A stretch of 64,000 bases of DNA from Blattamonas nauphoetae (Eukaryota; Preaxostyla; Oxymonadida). The notes beneath the pieces were generated by a model. That model searched no databases, had not been told where the DNA came from, and was given only the letters and a program-made list of their open reading frames with translations. Position numbers and translations under genes: made by a program. This document shows, piece by piece, positions 10,080-20,890 of the stretch. Position 1 is the first letter of the stretch, and each line of letters opens with the position of its first letter. Where the stretch lies: NCBI GenBank assembly GCA_033064195.1, contig JARBJD010000011.1, positions 186,001 through 250,000 of the forward strand. Direction: 5' to 3'.

Positions 10080-11750
10080 TCACTCATAGTCTCCGAGCAG
10101 ACTGTAGCTGTATTGATCCAGCTCGTCTCTGTTATCCTCGTTGTGTGTGGCCTGCACATCGCTTCGGATCATCAGTAACTCCTCATTACCCCAGCGCTGA
10201 TGGAGCGAGGGAGTTGGTTGAGATGGGGCGGGAGGGAGACAAGTACGAGCTGTATTGGACGAGGGAGGATGTGGAGGGGGTAAGGTGGAGAAGGGCCGTG
10301 TGGAGGGGAGAGAGGAATGATGGAGGACGGGCGGCGACACAGACGGTAGTGGAGTGGGATGTGAGATGGGTGTTCGTCCGAAGTTGGGGGTTGTGCCTCT
10401 TTCGCTCTTTTCTCCTGTTCGTTTGTCTCCTCTGCCACTTTGTTCAATTCTTGCTCCTTCCTCTCCTCTCTCAGCCGCTCCTCCTCTTCCTTCGCCTCTG
10501 TCTCCTTCCGCCTCTCTTCTTCTTCCTCGTCCACTTCTGGCAGCCCGCCCATCCCAATCCAGTCCATCATTCCGGCACACGACCTCTCCATCAGCTCGTT
10601 CTCTGCTCCGATCTCTTCCAGCATGTTCGTCTTGTGAAGCATGAACACTTCGTTGGCATCGACTTCGGCAACAATGCTAGCCAAGTCGGTGAGAGGCGAA
10701 GAGTTGAGCAGGACAGCCGAGATGCAAGTTTGCGAGATGAACTGTGGCTGTGTTCGTGCTTCCACCAAAATCTGGACTGTATCCTCTCTTTTCCGCTCCT
10801 CTTCACTTCATCTGAGCATCTCTCCCACTCTCTCCTGTATATCAATCCGAATCGTTCCCATCCGCTGGTTCGAGAATGGATTCGCGTTGAGTGAAAATTG
10901 GCGAAAGAGAGTCTTTGTGTCGCCCTGCTCTTCCACGATAATCTCAAACACACACGCCATCCCTTCCTCGTCCTCCCTACTGCAGAACGCAACATGATCG
11001 TTGTCCCACGGTTCGTGCACAGAAGAGCACACTGGAATCATCCAATCACTGTGCATACGCTCCCCTCCCTCCCCTTGCCCTCCTCCCCCAACATCCCTCC
11101 CGCTTGTCCGTCCTTCTTCTTCCATGTCTTCACACTGTGCAAACCGGCCAGCGCCTTTTTCATCAGAAGCGTATTCCTTATGTCCTCCTCTTTCATCCTC
11201 TTCTCGGATGCCACCATCACGTCCCGCACAAACACATACCACGATGTATACGCAACCAGGTCGCTTGTCGGCTCGTCCAGCAGAAGCAGACCGGGGCTGT
11301 TGGCCAATGCTCGTGCGATGGTGCTGAGAGGAGTGAAGAGAAGGGGAAGAGGTGAATGAAAAGGAAAAGAAACCGGAAGGTGTGAAAGAGAGAGAGGGTG
11401 GGAAAGTCAAACAGTGTATATACACTCGCTGCTGCTCGCCGCAGGACAGCATCAACGGGTAGTGCGTCAGTCGGCAGCTCCACATTCTCCAGTGCTGTCA
11501 TCGATCTCAGAGTGTTGAAGGTTTGGACTGGTGTTGATATTCCTTCTGCAGCTCGCCCTCCTCACCGCATTCACTCCACAGTCGCTCCCTCTCTCAAATC
11601 ACCACCTTCTGCTGGAATTTCCTCCTCAACCTTTGTGGTTGCCTTTTCCGGGAGCAACTCAGAGAATTTTGGCGGTGGTCTTTCAGATTCTTTAACAGAA
11701 GGTGTGAATTAAAGCATTGAACATCACTCTGAGGAGATCTGCGACGACTG
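10080..11750 (-). pseudogene. Captured fragment of an ABC-transporter ATPase gene
   Basis: On the minus strand, pieces of one ABC ATPase appear in order: VQTFNTLRSMTALENVELP (Q-loop region typical of LolD/MacB-type ATPases), then LMLSCGEQQRV (signature motif, second Gly replaced by Cys). After a 100-nt GT-AG intron (11324-11423) comes ARALANSPGLLLLDEPTSDL (Walker B). The segment between the Q-loop and the signature motif is shortened and out of frame. No Walker A was found. A charged coiled-coil-like tail continues to about 10170. Retention of an intron points to capture of genomic DNA rather than mRNA. Not expected to make a working transporter. Confidence 0.65.
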
Positions 11751-12272
11751 GCCGGTTCTTGATCTGGCAGACATTAGCAACGAGAAGCATACAATTCACT
11801 TTTCAGGATTGTTGTCGAAGGTTGGTACTGGCTTTTTCAGTGTTCATTTCACATGTTATTAAAGTCGGATTGTGTCTGTGACTTAGCTGCATTCGACATG
11901 CAAATCAGCTTCAAATAATGAAGTATAAACTGTCAAACATACATGATGATGGGTAGGTCAGCATTTCAAAATGAACTTCTCCAATCTTGAAGAGATCTCT
12001 GCATGCAACCGATCAGCCTGAAAGCGTCAATGCATTCGTCCTGCTCTGGCACGACACACATAAAGCAAAAGAAGATTAGACGATGAAGGGTGGAAGTGGA
12101 TCAAATACTTGAGATTTGGACGGAAGAGAACAACAGGGTAGGGACATGAAAAAAGAGTTCATACAGGACGAGAACCACCCAACAGATATATACATTTCGG
12201 CGAAAAGAGATCGGGATGTGTGTGATCGAGAATATGAGAGAGATGAGAAAGTTCTTTCGTTGGTTCATAACA

Positions 12273-12787
12273 GATCGAGAGTGGGAAAACGAATGCGAAA
12301 GTTTTGAGAATGGGTGAATGGACAATGAGAAAAGATGAAGAAGAAGCATCAAACATGTCATTATTATGTTGTATGTTAAGTTATTTTGGAGAATAATGTC
12401 TGAATTTGAGAAAAAAAGTAGGATCGTGATTGCCCGCTCATCAGCAACATTCTGTTCATCGCAGAGCCTTTCTGAAAAGTTTAAACAAAAAATCGGATTG
12501 AAAAGAGAGAGAATCTGTGATCGTTGACAAAAATGTTTCAAAAACGAGAAAAAGTGCCGATGACCAACCTCGATCCCGGGACCGAGGGTTGAAAGTCCCG
12601 CGTTCTAACTCCCTAATCCACACATGTTCAAAAATTGATCCACCTTCAATCCCCTTGTCCTTGAGATTCTTCCCCTGTGGCCCGAGATTTTCCCCTGTGA
12701 TTGAGATTTTCCCCTGTGATTGAGATTCTCCCCTGTGATTGAGATCTTCCCCTGAGCTCGAGTTTTTCCCCTGAAAATTGAGGTACC
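12273..12787. repeat. Right terminal inverted repeat of the 4.63-kb element
   Basis: This 515-bp arm is the inverted match of 8154-8583 plus 9646-9752. It includes the tandem 19-bp units at its outer end. It preserves the uninterrupted site where the left arm received the Harbinger-type insertion. Confidence 0.85.
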
Positions 12788-12797
12788 CTTCTTGGGG
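12788..12797. repeat. 10-bp target site duplication, right copy
   Basis: CTTCTTGGGG, matching 8144-8153. It belongs to the reading frame of the interrupted transposase. Confidence 0.85.
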
Positions 12798-13545
12798 TAC
12801 TTGATCCTTTTCGTCATGTTGTAGAAGGTGCTGTATAACATTGTTAGTTTTGTTTCTTTGATCATCTTTGTCCACAGAACAGATTTTATCTTGGTTAGAA
12901 CTCGTCCATACATCCAAGAATCCGCTGAAGAGATCGATTGTGTTTGATTCGTGCAGCTCTCAGTGGAGTTGTTAAGTAAGAAAGTTTTGAATAACTCTAG
13001 CTCCTCCTTGGACATTTCGGATTTTGATGGTGGTGGACGGGTTTTTTTTCTCTCTTTTGTGTAGACTTTTTTTAAAGTGTCTTTTGCCTTCATTGAACCG
13101 ACTTCTGGATTGTCCGTACCCATTATCACTAATTGTTTGATATCTGAAGTGTGTGCCAAGCACAGATTCGACATCAATAGCTTGGATTCGCGGCTTTTTG
13201 CAGATGTCCAGAAGATCCTTCAGTAAATTTTTCTCTTTCTCTAAATTTTTGTAGGATTTTTCAGTGATTTCACAAATCGGTGCAAACCATTCTGGACCTC
13301 CTTGATCCTTTTCAAAACATCTGGACACCAGCACGACTTTGTGATGAGGTGAAAGATTAAGTCGCACGGATCAGTCTCCCTGATTTTCTTGATGGCTTCG
13401 AATGCGCTTTTTGTCAAACGACTTCTTCTGACTTTCCCAATGTCGCAAAGCTGCTCAGTCATTGTTGGTATTACCATTGTTGGAAACCATCCCCAATATT
13501 GCACATCCATCCCCACTTGGTTCGCTCCAAAACTGGATACTTGAA
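12798..13545 (-). pseudogene. DDE transposase, N-terminal half (split gene)
   Basis: Minus-strand coding can be followed from about 13545 to the insertion duplication at 12797. It changes frame at least twice (near 13310 and near 13130), so the copy is degenerate. The peptide is rich in Lys, Glu and Ser with no named domain. It ends KRIKYPKK and is continued by RSDVCPDC at 8153. Together the halves would make a transposase of more than 500 residues. The start is not identified; a stop lies just upstream of 13545 in this frame. Confidence 0.55.
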
Positions 13546-14086
13546 AACCACTTCACAGAAACTATCTCAGAACACACCTCCTCATCATTCATCCAATTCA
13601 ATCCACTTCTCCATGTTGTATCGTCTGAATACGTTTTTGATTGAAATCAGGGCCAAAAAGACGATTCAGGTGTTGATCGTCACTCTATCTCATCTCCCGA
13701 CTCGAACTCTCGACAAAGAAAATTGGAACGTTCATTGGAAGACTTCGATAAAATTGAAACCAACCATAGTGTTTTGTGGGTTTTCAAAAATATTGAGACA
13801 AATCAGACAAGATCTGACCCCTTCAACTTGACAAATTCAACTGTCGTCGTCTCAATTTCAGTTTTTTTGCATCCCTTTAACTCAATCATTTCTCATTTGT
13901 CTTCCTAGATGTTCATACGAAAGTCACACGAAACTTACCTCCTGAGTGAATCATCACGATCCGATCATCAAATCCATTCTTTCGCCTGATTCAAAGATCG
14001 AATGATAACAAGGAAACACGGACAGACAAATTACTCCAGGAGAAGTTGATGAACGACAGAAAAAAGTGAATTGTTTCTGACAGAAC
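13546..14086. other. Non-coding or eroded sequence
   Basis: A plus-strand open stretch of about 110 codons at 13499-13831 overlaps the transposase remnant on the other strand and has no recognisable domain. Otherwise I see no gene, repeat or RNA here. Confidence 0.35.
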
Positions 14087-14169
14087 GTGCTCCATAAAAT
14101 CAAAACAATGTCAAATGAACACATTCAGGTATTCTCCACGAAACATTTGCTCATCATTCCTCTTATCAA

Positions 14170-14358
14170 GTGTCAGAAGGCTGTTCTGCCATCCGTCAAA
14201 ACATCGCAAAGATCTCCTCACACCATCATCCAACCGCTGGACAGGGCGCCCAACCCTATCTTCAAGCGACGGTAGAGGAAGTTCTCCTCCCTTCCGTGAT
14301 TCGGGTAGGGTTTCGTAATGCAGGTATCACCAGTGATGATCTGGCTCACCTCAATTGA
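14170..14358 (+). pseudogene. Possible transposase C-terminal fragment
   Basis: One plus-strand frame ends EEVLLPSVIRVGFRNAGI. This resembles the end of pogo/Tigger-type transposase cores, where a helix carrying Phe-x-x-Ala-Gly-Ile follows the catalytic domain. The overlapping frames are equally open, so support is weak. Confidence 0.25.
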
Positions 14359-14739
14359 TTGCCTGAACAAGACGAAGTGGTCAAAGCAAACGGAAGTACA
14401 TACAACAAACCATCCTTCACTCTGTCAGGACAAACACTAACATGTCCCTTCTTCAGGGATGAATGGGCATCTAACATTCAAAGGAGACAACGGACAAAGA
14501 AAAGTGATGAAAAGAAAACTGTCAACCCTCGAGTGGAAATCGATTTTGATGATGAAGAAGTGCGTGATGTGGTTGTGACTACCTATACAAGGAGGTTGAT
14601 TGATGGTGTGATTGAACTCTCTGATTCAAATGAGGAGTCAGATCATTCTCATCTGATAGGTGTGTCATTCATCCGAACTTTTCAAAAATCCGGAACATGG
14701 GGCTTGAAAAATATAGATTGGTCAAACTACGAAACATAA
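14359..14739 (+). CDS. Hypothetical protein, 126 residues, possibly an eroded remnant
   Basis: The reading starts at an in-frame ATG or continues from the fragment upstream. It is hydrophilic, with a Lys/Arg patch at about residues 41-54 and acidic stretches (DFDDEEVRD at about 62-70, SDSNEESDHS later). The last residues run into a family A-type terminus (about 14719). The coding end is therefore probably transposon sequence and the true end unknown. No domain recognised. Confidence 0.3.
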   Translation: MPEQDEVVKANGSTYNKPSFTLSGQTLTCPFFRDEWASNIQRRQRTKKSDEKKTVNPRVEIDFDDEEVRDVVVTTYTRRLIDGVIELSDSNEESDHSHLIGVSFIRTFQKSGTWGLKNIDWSNYET

Positions 14740-14800
14740 AATTTGGTTCCGCGCCGAAACGCCTGTGTCGGGAGAAAACCTCAAAATACTATAGATGGTT
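14680..14800. mobile_element. Family A terminus fragment
   Basis: The stretch 'ttggtcaaactacgaaa' followed by 'aaatttggttccgcgccg' is the inverted match of the right arm at 18250-18360. Similarity includes the outer flank with 'aacatggggcttg'. Only one end is present. Confidence 0.55.
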
Positions 14801-15268
14801 CCTGATTTGAATTTTTTCTCTATTTTATTTAAAATCATTTCACTATGATGGAAATGTGGTTCGTTTCGACATTGAGGTTCGATCACGATGAAGATAGTCT
14901 TTTTTCTGAACGTCTTTTCAATGCACTTTTTGAAACAAAAGGGGATGAACGAGAAGATATCGGTGAAATAAGGTGAAAAAAGCTAATTCTATGATTGGGT
15001 GTTGTGTATAGTCGTATTGTCGATTGAAAAGAACGAAACACTGATCCTTGTGAAGAACGATGTAAACAACTTGAGAGGTCAAATAAAGACGAGAATCAAT
15101 CAAGTACCAGGATTTAATCGTCGTGATTCTTGAAGAAAAATGGGAGACCTGCGCTGATTCGGCGATTTGGACCAGTCAACCGTTGCATACTTCAATGACC
15201 AACGGAAAGTCAGATGTCCGTTGATCTTCAAAGGTGTGTGCAACACCTAGGTGGAAAGAATGAGCTCC
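14801..15268. other. No supported gene; possible frame-shifted tail of the adjacent transposase
   Basis: On the minus strand a shifted frame after 15269 could extend the Merlin-like transposase. No catalytic motif is recognisable, and nothing else is supported. Confidence 0.3.
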
Positions 15269-15925
15269 TCAGTGAAACCACATAATTTTGGGATTTGTCA
15301 TCTGAACGAAGTGACGGAAGCCCACTTTGGGACTCACCATTGTAGCGTCGCCATCTGTGCAAAGAGACACACATTTTGATTGGCTGAGGTGATTTTGGGC
15401 TAGTGCAGTTTGGAGAAGATCAAATAAATGTTTGCCTGTACCGGAAGTCTTTTGCGGCAGAAGGATTCCGCGAGGCGGCCCATTTCGCGGCCGCTCGACC
15501 AGTCCAACGATCCATCTTTGTGGTCTGTCATTTCCTCTTCCATTTTTTCTTCGTCCAAAATGGGCCTCATCCACTTCCACAATTCTCCCTTCACCCCCCA
15601 ACGGCGTAAAACCGCTCCACACAGCAACAGTGGCGGCTTGTCGACATAAACAGTATATCAACCTCACAGTATCCTTGGAGGCTCCAGAGAGGGTGTCTAC
15701 ATGCTGTTGTGTGACTTTGGTATGGCAGGAGCGGGCAATTTCCAAGGCAAGATTGATCGGGATATGAGAATTGATGAATGGAGTACCAGACAGGATGGAT
15801 CTGTTCTGATTCTCGGGCCGACACCTCCAACGACGATTTGCTTCGTTGGAGGCTGTCATCTCTTCCCCACACACAGGACATGTGTCAGAATTTTTGACAT
15901 CATTCAAAAGTCTGAAGACCAACAA
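15269..15925 (-). pseudogene. Merlin/IS1016-like (ISXO2 domain) transposase, truncated
   Basis: 218 codons. Residues about 18-45 form a zinc ribbon (CPVCGEEM ... WRCRPE). The DDE core starts with VEVDEAHFGRRK (first Asp) around residue 117 and continues with WIVGLVER and a LCTDGDATM block (second Asp) near residue 192. The third acidic residue is not present before the stop, so the protein lacks the C-terminal part of an ISXO2/Merlin transposase (about 300 residues). The N-terminal coding sequence forms one arm of hairpin 3. The 15928 side faces the family B copy at 16221. Confidence 0.75.
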
Positions 15926-16100
15926 TCGAAACCAATCTCCTCTCAGGATTGAGAAATGAATCGACTTTTCTTTCGAAGGGATGTGGGATATGAGTGAACA
16001 GTATTTACGAGATCATGGATAAAGTCGTGGCAATTGTGGATAATTTCATCTTTTGTCTGTGACCGTCGAACTTTTGAATGATGTCAAAAATTCTGACACA
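15882..16100. repeat. Hairpin 3 (arms about 15882-15919 and 16066-16100)
   Basis: The left arm is the first codons of the Merlin-like transposase (minus strand). The right arm is an inverted copy that reads LLNDVKNSD on the plus strand. It is thus the head-to-head start of a second, missing transposase copy. The loop is about 145 bp. Core and geometry match hairpins 1 and 2. Confidence 0.6.
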
Positions 16101-16220
16101 CATGTTGGTGCGTGGAGGAGATCATGATCCAGTAGGTATGTGATTGTTGCTGCCTTTACTTCGAATACTCTCTTCCATTCTTGTGCTGTTGGCTCGTTTT
16201 CTTGTAACATTTCAACAATC

Positions 16221-17115
16221 TACAGGTAGACTAGTTCTGAATTGTATTTTAATTTTTCAGAAATGTATTTTAATATTTCAGAAATGAACATAATTGTTCA
16301 GAAATGTATTTTAATTGTTCAGAAATGAACATGATAGTTCACAAATGAACAGAGATTTTTCAGAAATGAACAGCGATTATTCTGAAATGAACAGTGATTT
16401 TTCAGAATTGAACGGCCTCTCTCTGTGTTCAGATTTGTGATTCATTCTCGACTTTAAACTCAACATGAGAATATCGAGGCGATCTCATCGTCGTCATCGG
16501 TGATGATCATTGGTTTTCGAAGTGGAATTATCGTGCACTATCCTGGACAATGTCCTTCAGTGTTTGAGTTCAATTTTTTGTGCTCTTTTCATAAGAAATG
16601 ATGAAAACCACGAGTAAGACAGAGTAGATGTTGGTTGATTTTTGTCATGGTGGAATTCTATCTCGCAAAAAACCAGATTTTAGCTCCTCGTCTGTCAAAA
16701 TACCTGTGAACTGAACCCGATTAAAGAAAACTTTGGAACTATGGCCCGGGAGAGTAAGTAGGTCTCTTCTGAGATGAGAACAACCATTTATCTTATATAA
16801 TTCAAAATCTCTCAGTGCGATTACCTGACGATATATGACAGTGGTCATTGAAATGGAGTTCCATCCGTTCTTTCAACCTCTTGTAAAACGTGTCGTCGAA
16901 AAAATATGCATGTAAAAGGACTGTTCATTTACGAACAATCCCTGTTCATTTCAGAAAAATCTCTATTCATATATGAATAATTCATGTTCATTTTTGAATA
17001 ATTAAAATACATTTCTGAACAATTATGTTCATTTCTGAACAATAAAAATGCATTTCTGAACAATTATGTTCATTTCTGAATAATTAAAATACAATTCAGA
17101 ACTAGTCTAGCTGTA
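16221..17115. mobile_element. TA-flanked foldback-like element, family B, copy 2
   Basis: The ends are TACAGGTAGACTAGTTCTG and the reverse complement of TACAGCTAGACTAGTTCTG. Inside lie more subterminal units than in copy 1 (ttcagaaatgaacataattg and ttcagaaatgtattttaat variants), which accounts for its greater length (895 bp). The interior 16460-16860 aligns with 2060-2460, including the short minus-strand open stretch (GCSHLRRD ... RVQFTGILTDEE). Confidence 0.7.
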
Positions 17116-17291
17116 TTGGTTTCCAGAGATACTTTTGAATGAAAAAGGCAATAATGGGTGAATGAACGTCTCGATCATCGTGCAATGATCTCCACAATGA
17201 GAAATAGGGTTGATCATTCGTTCCTAAATCGATACATCTTTGACCAAATCGCAAAGTTATAATTTTCTTGAAGAGATGAATTGAATATTTA

Positions 17292-18464
17292 TAGTAGTGT
17301 CAATAATCCAAGAAAATCAATAATCCACGCTCTTCTCGGTGTGGGACCATAATGGACCAACTAAGAAAAAAATAAAATTTTAGTTATATCCCAGCGCTAT
17401 TCCGAGAAAACCTCAAAATACCCCGTTTTGCCCAAGAAAAAAAAGTGTTTCGGCAATATCTTCACAACCTGTGAACCGATTTTGATGAAATTTTTTGTAG
17501 AATCGTTTGTTTGGAGAAATGAATTGTTTGAAAAAAAATTCAAGAAAAAATTATGGGTCTCTGGGACGATGTGAAAAAACGTTATTTTTCGCCCAAAAAA
17601 ATTTCATGGGAAATTTTTTTCTTTTTTTTGTGTCTTTGATCGATATATACACGATAAAAACGCTTTTTCTTCGGTCCAAAACGGACGTCTGGTCGTGGAG
17701 AAATGACCCCAAAAAGTTTCAAAAAAATGTGTGTGTTTTCCTACAGGGCGATATGAGGCACTCTGAAATTTGTGTCGTCAAATAAATCTAATAGTAGTGT
17801 CAATAATCCGTACATATTCAAAAATCCGTACAGTGGGGATTGAAAAATTTAGATGGGTCAAACTAAGAAAAATAAAATTTGGTTCCGCGCGGAAACCCCT
17901 GTGTCGGGAGAAAACCTCAAAATACTGTTTCCTTTAGGCATCCACATATTTTTCTCAACTTTTTGCCCTCATTTCTCCACAACCAGCCATCCGTTTTGAA
18001 TCAAATAAAATGCATTGTGATCGTAAAGATCTCGACAAAAGCTGCTCAAAACACAAAAGATATTTTTTCCCAAGAATTTTTTGTCGAGAAAAATATGGGT
18101 TTTTTTCCACTATCCCAAATATCCAGAATTTTTTCTCCAAATTTTTTTCAAAATGTTCATTTCGCCAAAAAAACGTTTTTGTGGAAAACTTCAACAAAAT
18201 CGGTTCACTGGTTGTTGAGATATTGCCGAAACAATTTTTTTTATAGGGCAAAAGGGGGTATTTTGAGGTTTTCTCCCGACACAGGGGTTTCGGCGCGGAA
18301 CCAAATTTTATTTTTCTTAGTTTGACCAATATATATTTTTCAAGCCCCATGTTTCGGGTTTATGAAAAGTTCGGTTTATTGAAACATCTATAAAATTTTA
18401 TTTTTTTCTTAGTTAGACCAATTGTGATTTATCCTTAACAGATCGTGGATTATTGACACTACTA
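17292..18464. mobile_element. Family A elements, tandem or nested pair
   Basis: Left termini TAGTAGTGTCAATAATCC occur at 17292 and again at 17792. A single right terminus (GGATTATTGACACTACTA) ends at 18464. Within the second unit, 17856-17925 and 18258-18327 form inverted arms of about 70 bp differing at only a position or two. The arms start GGTCAAACTAAG and contain 'ggttccgcg' and 'cctgtgtcgggag'. The interior resembles copies at 281-1400. The layout of two left ends and one right end suggests insertion of one copy into another or unequal exchange. Confidence 0.65.
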
Positions 18465-18807
18465 TTACGTGTTCAACCTCAAAAAGAAACACGACTGTCA
18501 GAGACAGATTCTAGGAAGAAAAACCTGAAAATCAGTCCCTCAATTTCATTTTAAATCAAGTGTTATCCCCCCTTTTCTAAAAATCAATGTTTAAGTGGTC
18601 TTCAAGAGGACCCTAGTCCCAAGTGAACAACACAAAAAAAACTTCCTAAATGCAACAAATAATTGAAAAAAGATCACCAGAGGGTGCCAGGAAACAGATT
18701 TTAAGAAAAATATCTGCCAGCTTGCCGAGTTTTAGCAATTTATTGCGATTTAGTGATCGAGTCAGATCAGCCCGACATTTTCTCTTTTCATATCGATTCG
18801 TCTTTTG
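18465..18807. other. Non-coding boundary between the repeat-rich and gene-rich parts
   Basis: AT-rich sequence without repeats shared elsewhere in the window and without a supported gene. It holds the presumed promoter of the gene starting at 18808. Confidence 0.4.
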
Positions 18808-20890
18808 ATGAATCTAGAGACATTTGACGAGAATGCAGCAACAATAGAACTCTCTCCACGCTCTCTCGAAACATGTTTGGGCTTATCTATTATTTTTTAT
18901 TCCAAATCCCCACCTCTCTTGAATTCAATTTTTGAATTCTTTCACTTCGACATATATTCAGGCAAACTTCATGACATAAATCCAACAGATCTCTTGTATC
19001 GATCACAGGATTCTTTTGCACATTCACGTCTTACTAACTCTCAAGTTGAGTCACTCTTCAAGCTGTTCGAATCTCGACGACAATGTCTCTTATAATCACT
19101 TACAACTGAATTTCTTTCACTATCTCCTTTGTATATTCAGTGACTCTCCAGAATCTTCGAACTTTTCGACAGTTTTTGATTAATGACCAACTCAACTCTC
19201 AATCAATCGAACCCACACTGACATCATTTTCTATGAACCCCACTCCTCGTTCACGGCTTGAACTATCTCCTTCTGAATCTGACGATGATAGTTCAGAAGA
19301 ACCGACAGCTCGTGATGGCTCTCAACTCTTCCTTGATCAAAGTCGCCCAATTGAACAAACAACGTTTCTATTGTTGCTTTTCATCAAGGACCAATCTCTT
19401 TCTTAGAATAGGTTCTCTTTCTGCACGTCGTAGTTCAGCCACGTCTCCGATGTCACGAACTAAGGATGGCCTGACAGAATCGAGACCATTCCATCCTCAA
19501 CTCTCCATCCGCTCACTCCAAATGTCAGATGACGGTGGTATTCTTCGACGTAGTCAGAGACTGGAATCTCAAAGAAAGGCAAAAGTTGAACAACTCAGAG
19601 CTGCGATGGAAAAGAAAGAACTCTCTGAGAATCGGCCCCCTACCCTGAACCAGCGATCACTTCAACTTATGTCAGGGAAAGAGAGTGTTACAGAACGAAA
19701 TGATCGATTCTTGTCCGACAAACAAGAAAAATTGGACGAGATGAGACAAGACGAGCTTGAACGGACACTCCAAACGATACAACCACCAAAAATCAACCGA
19801 AAAAGCAAAGTTCTTGATCGATCTGTCAACGATTTGTTTGAATGGGAGGATGAAAGACAGAAAAGACTCGAAGATGAAGAGAACAGGATTCTACTGGAAG
19901 AAAGACAAAATGCTACCTTTTCACCGCATCTATCGCAAAGGTCTCGCGCATTGGCGAAAGATCGTCATGTATGGATCATTTTCACATTTATTATGTTGTC
20001 TCCCATGCTTCTAATGTTCCTCTTTTTAACAGACTGACGTTGCTGCTCAAATTCATAAAGAACAACTATACAACAAACTCATATTCTCTCAACGCTTCGA
20101 AAACGAGAAACGTCAACAACAAGAGGCTTTGGAAGCTGAAAAAAGGAAGCGACGGGAAAGAGCCGAAAAGATCCTCCAAGAACGTCGATACCGACCAGCA
20201 AGAGAACCCCAACCAGCTCCAAAAGAGGAGGTTCGGTGGTCAAGAAAGAAAATGAACAAAACCGAAGAGCTTTTGATGATTGCACGATTGGGGAAGACAT
20301 CTCGGTCTGAAACAGAGGAAGGGGAGACGAAGGCACCCGCTCGATCCCAATCTGCTCGAAATCGAAACCCAACGCAAGTCAAGCCAGTGGCGGGAACAGA
20401 ACATTTTCTGCAGCAAACAAGGGCTTCTAGTGCACAGAGAAAGCAGCCACTCAAACACCTCACTTCATCGCCAGAAACGACACAGAAAGTTCCTCCACCA
20501 AAACGAAGCGAAAGCGCGAAAAAACGACAGAGTGATGAGTTCTATCGAAGGAGTATTGAGTTGGAACAAAAGAGAGTCGAGCGATTGAAGCTGGAGAAGG
20601 AGGCACTGCATCAGAAAGCCAGAGCGAAGGAGAAGGAGATGCTCCCACCGACGCCAAAACGTGTCGCCACTGCCCAACCAGCTGAAGTGAAGGCTGTACA
20701 CAATATGAGGGTCTGTTTATCCATCTTGTTCCTCTCATTCTTGCAGGTTCGCGGAGCATTGATGCGACAAGAGAAAGGCACTGTTCGGCAATCTCTCAAC
20801 ATCAGCACTGATGTCAAGTCGTGGCTGGAAAAAGAAGGAGAGGTTGGATGAATGATTCTCAATTTTTAATGTGAACAGGAAAAAGACTAG
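18808..20890 (+). CDS. Coiled-coil protein with P-x-[LI]-N-x-[KR]-S repeats, flagellar-type
   Basis: The start is ATG at 18808. Exons join in one frame across introns 18875-18961, 19085-19140, 19364-19406, 19969-20032, 20711-20746 and probably 20843-20878, all GT-AG and mostly 36-64 nt. The last intron gives a tail ending at TAG 20888-20890; unspliced, it would stop at 20851. The protein is basic and Glu/Lys-rich. Charged helices alternate with repeats PPTLNQRSLQL, PPKINRKSKVL and SPHLSQRSRAL. Such short repeats between helices are frequent in protist axonemal and basal-body proteins. A cytoskeletal or flagellar role is inference. No enzyme motif. Confidence 0.6.

Larger units (their letters stand above)
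8154..12787. mobile_element. 4.63-kb TIR element with captured ABC-transporter DNA (MULE-like)
   Basis: The ends are GGTGTCTCAATTTTCAGGGG and the reverse complement of GGTACCTCAATTTTCAGGGG, flanked by the 10-bp duplication CTTCTTGGGG. The terminal repeats are long: the right arm spans 12273-12787 (515 bp). The left arm is the same length plus one extra tandem unit, once a nested 1062-bp insertion is discounted. Each arm starts with tandem units of about 19 bp. The interior (9753-12272) has no transposase but carries ABC-transporter gene pieces on the minus strand. Long repeats, a 9-10 bp duplication and gene capture resemble Mutator-like (Pack-MULE) elements. Assignment to that superfamily is inference. 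Confidence 0.75.

Noticed and set aside
10145-10894. A 249-codon plus-strand open stretch.
   Set aside because: It is the mirror of the captured ABC-transporter tail on the minus strand. The Leu/Phe/Arg-rich composition comes from reading Glu/Lys-rich codons backwards.
18808-19095. The single 96-codon open stretch at the start of the coiled-coil gene as an independent small gene.
   Set aside because: GT-AG introns 18875-18961 and 19085-19140 join its parts in frame to the downstream exons.
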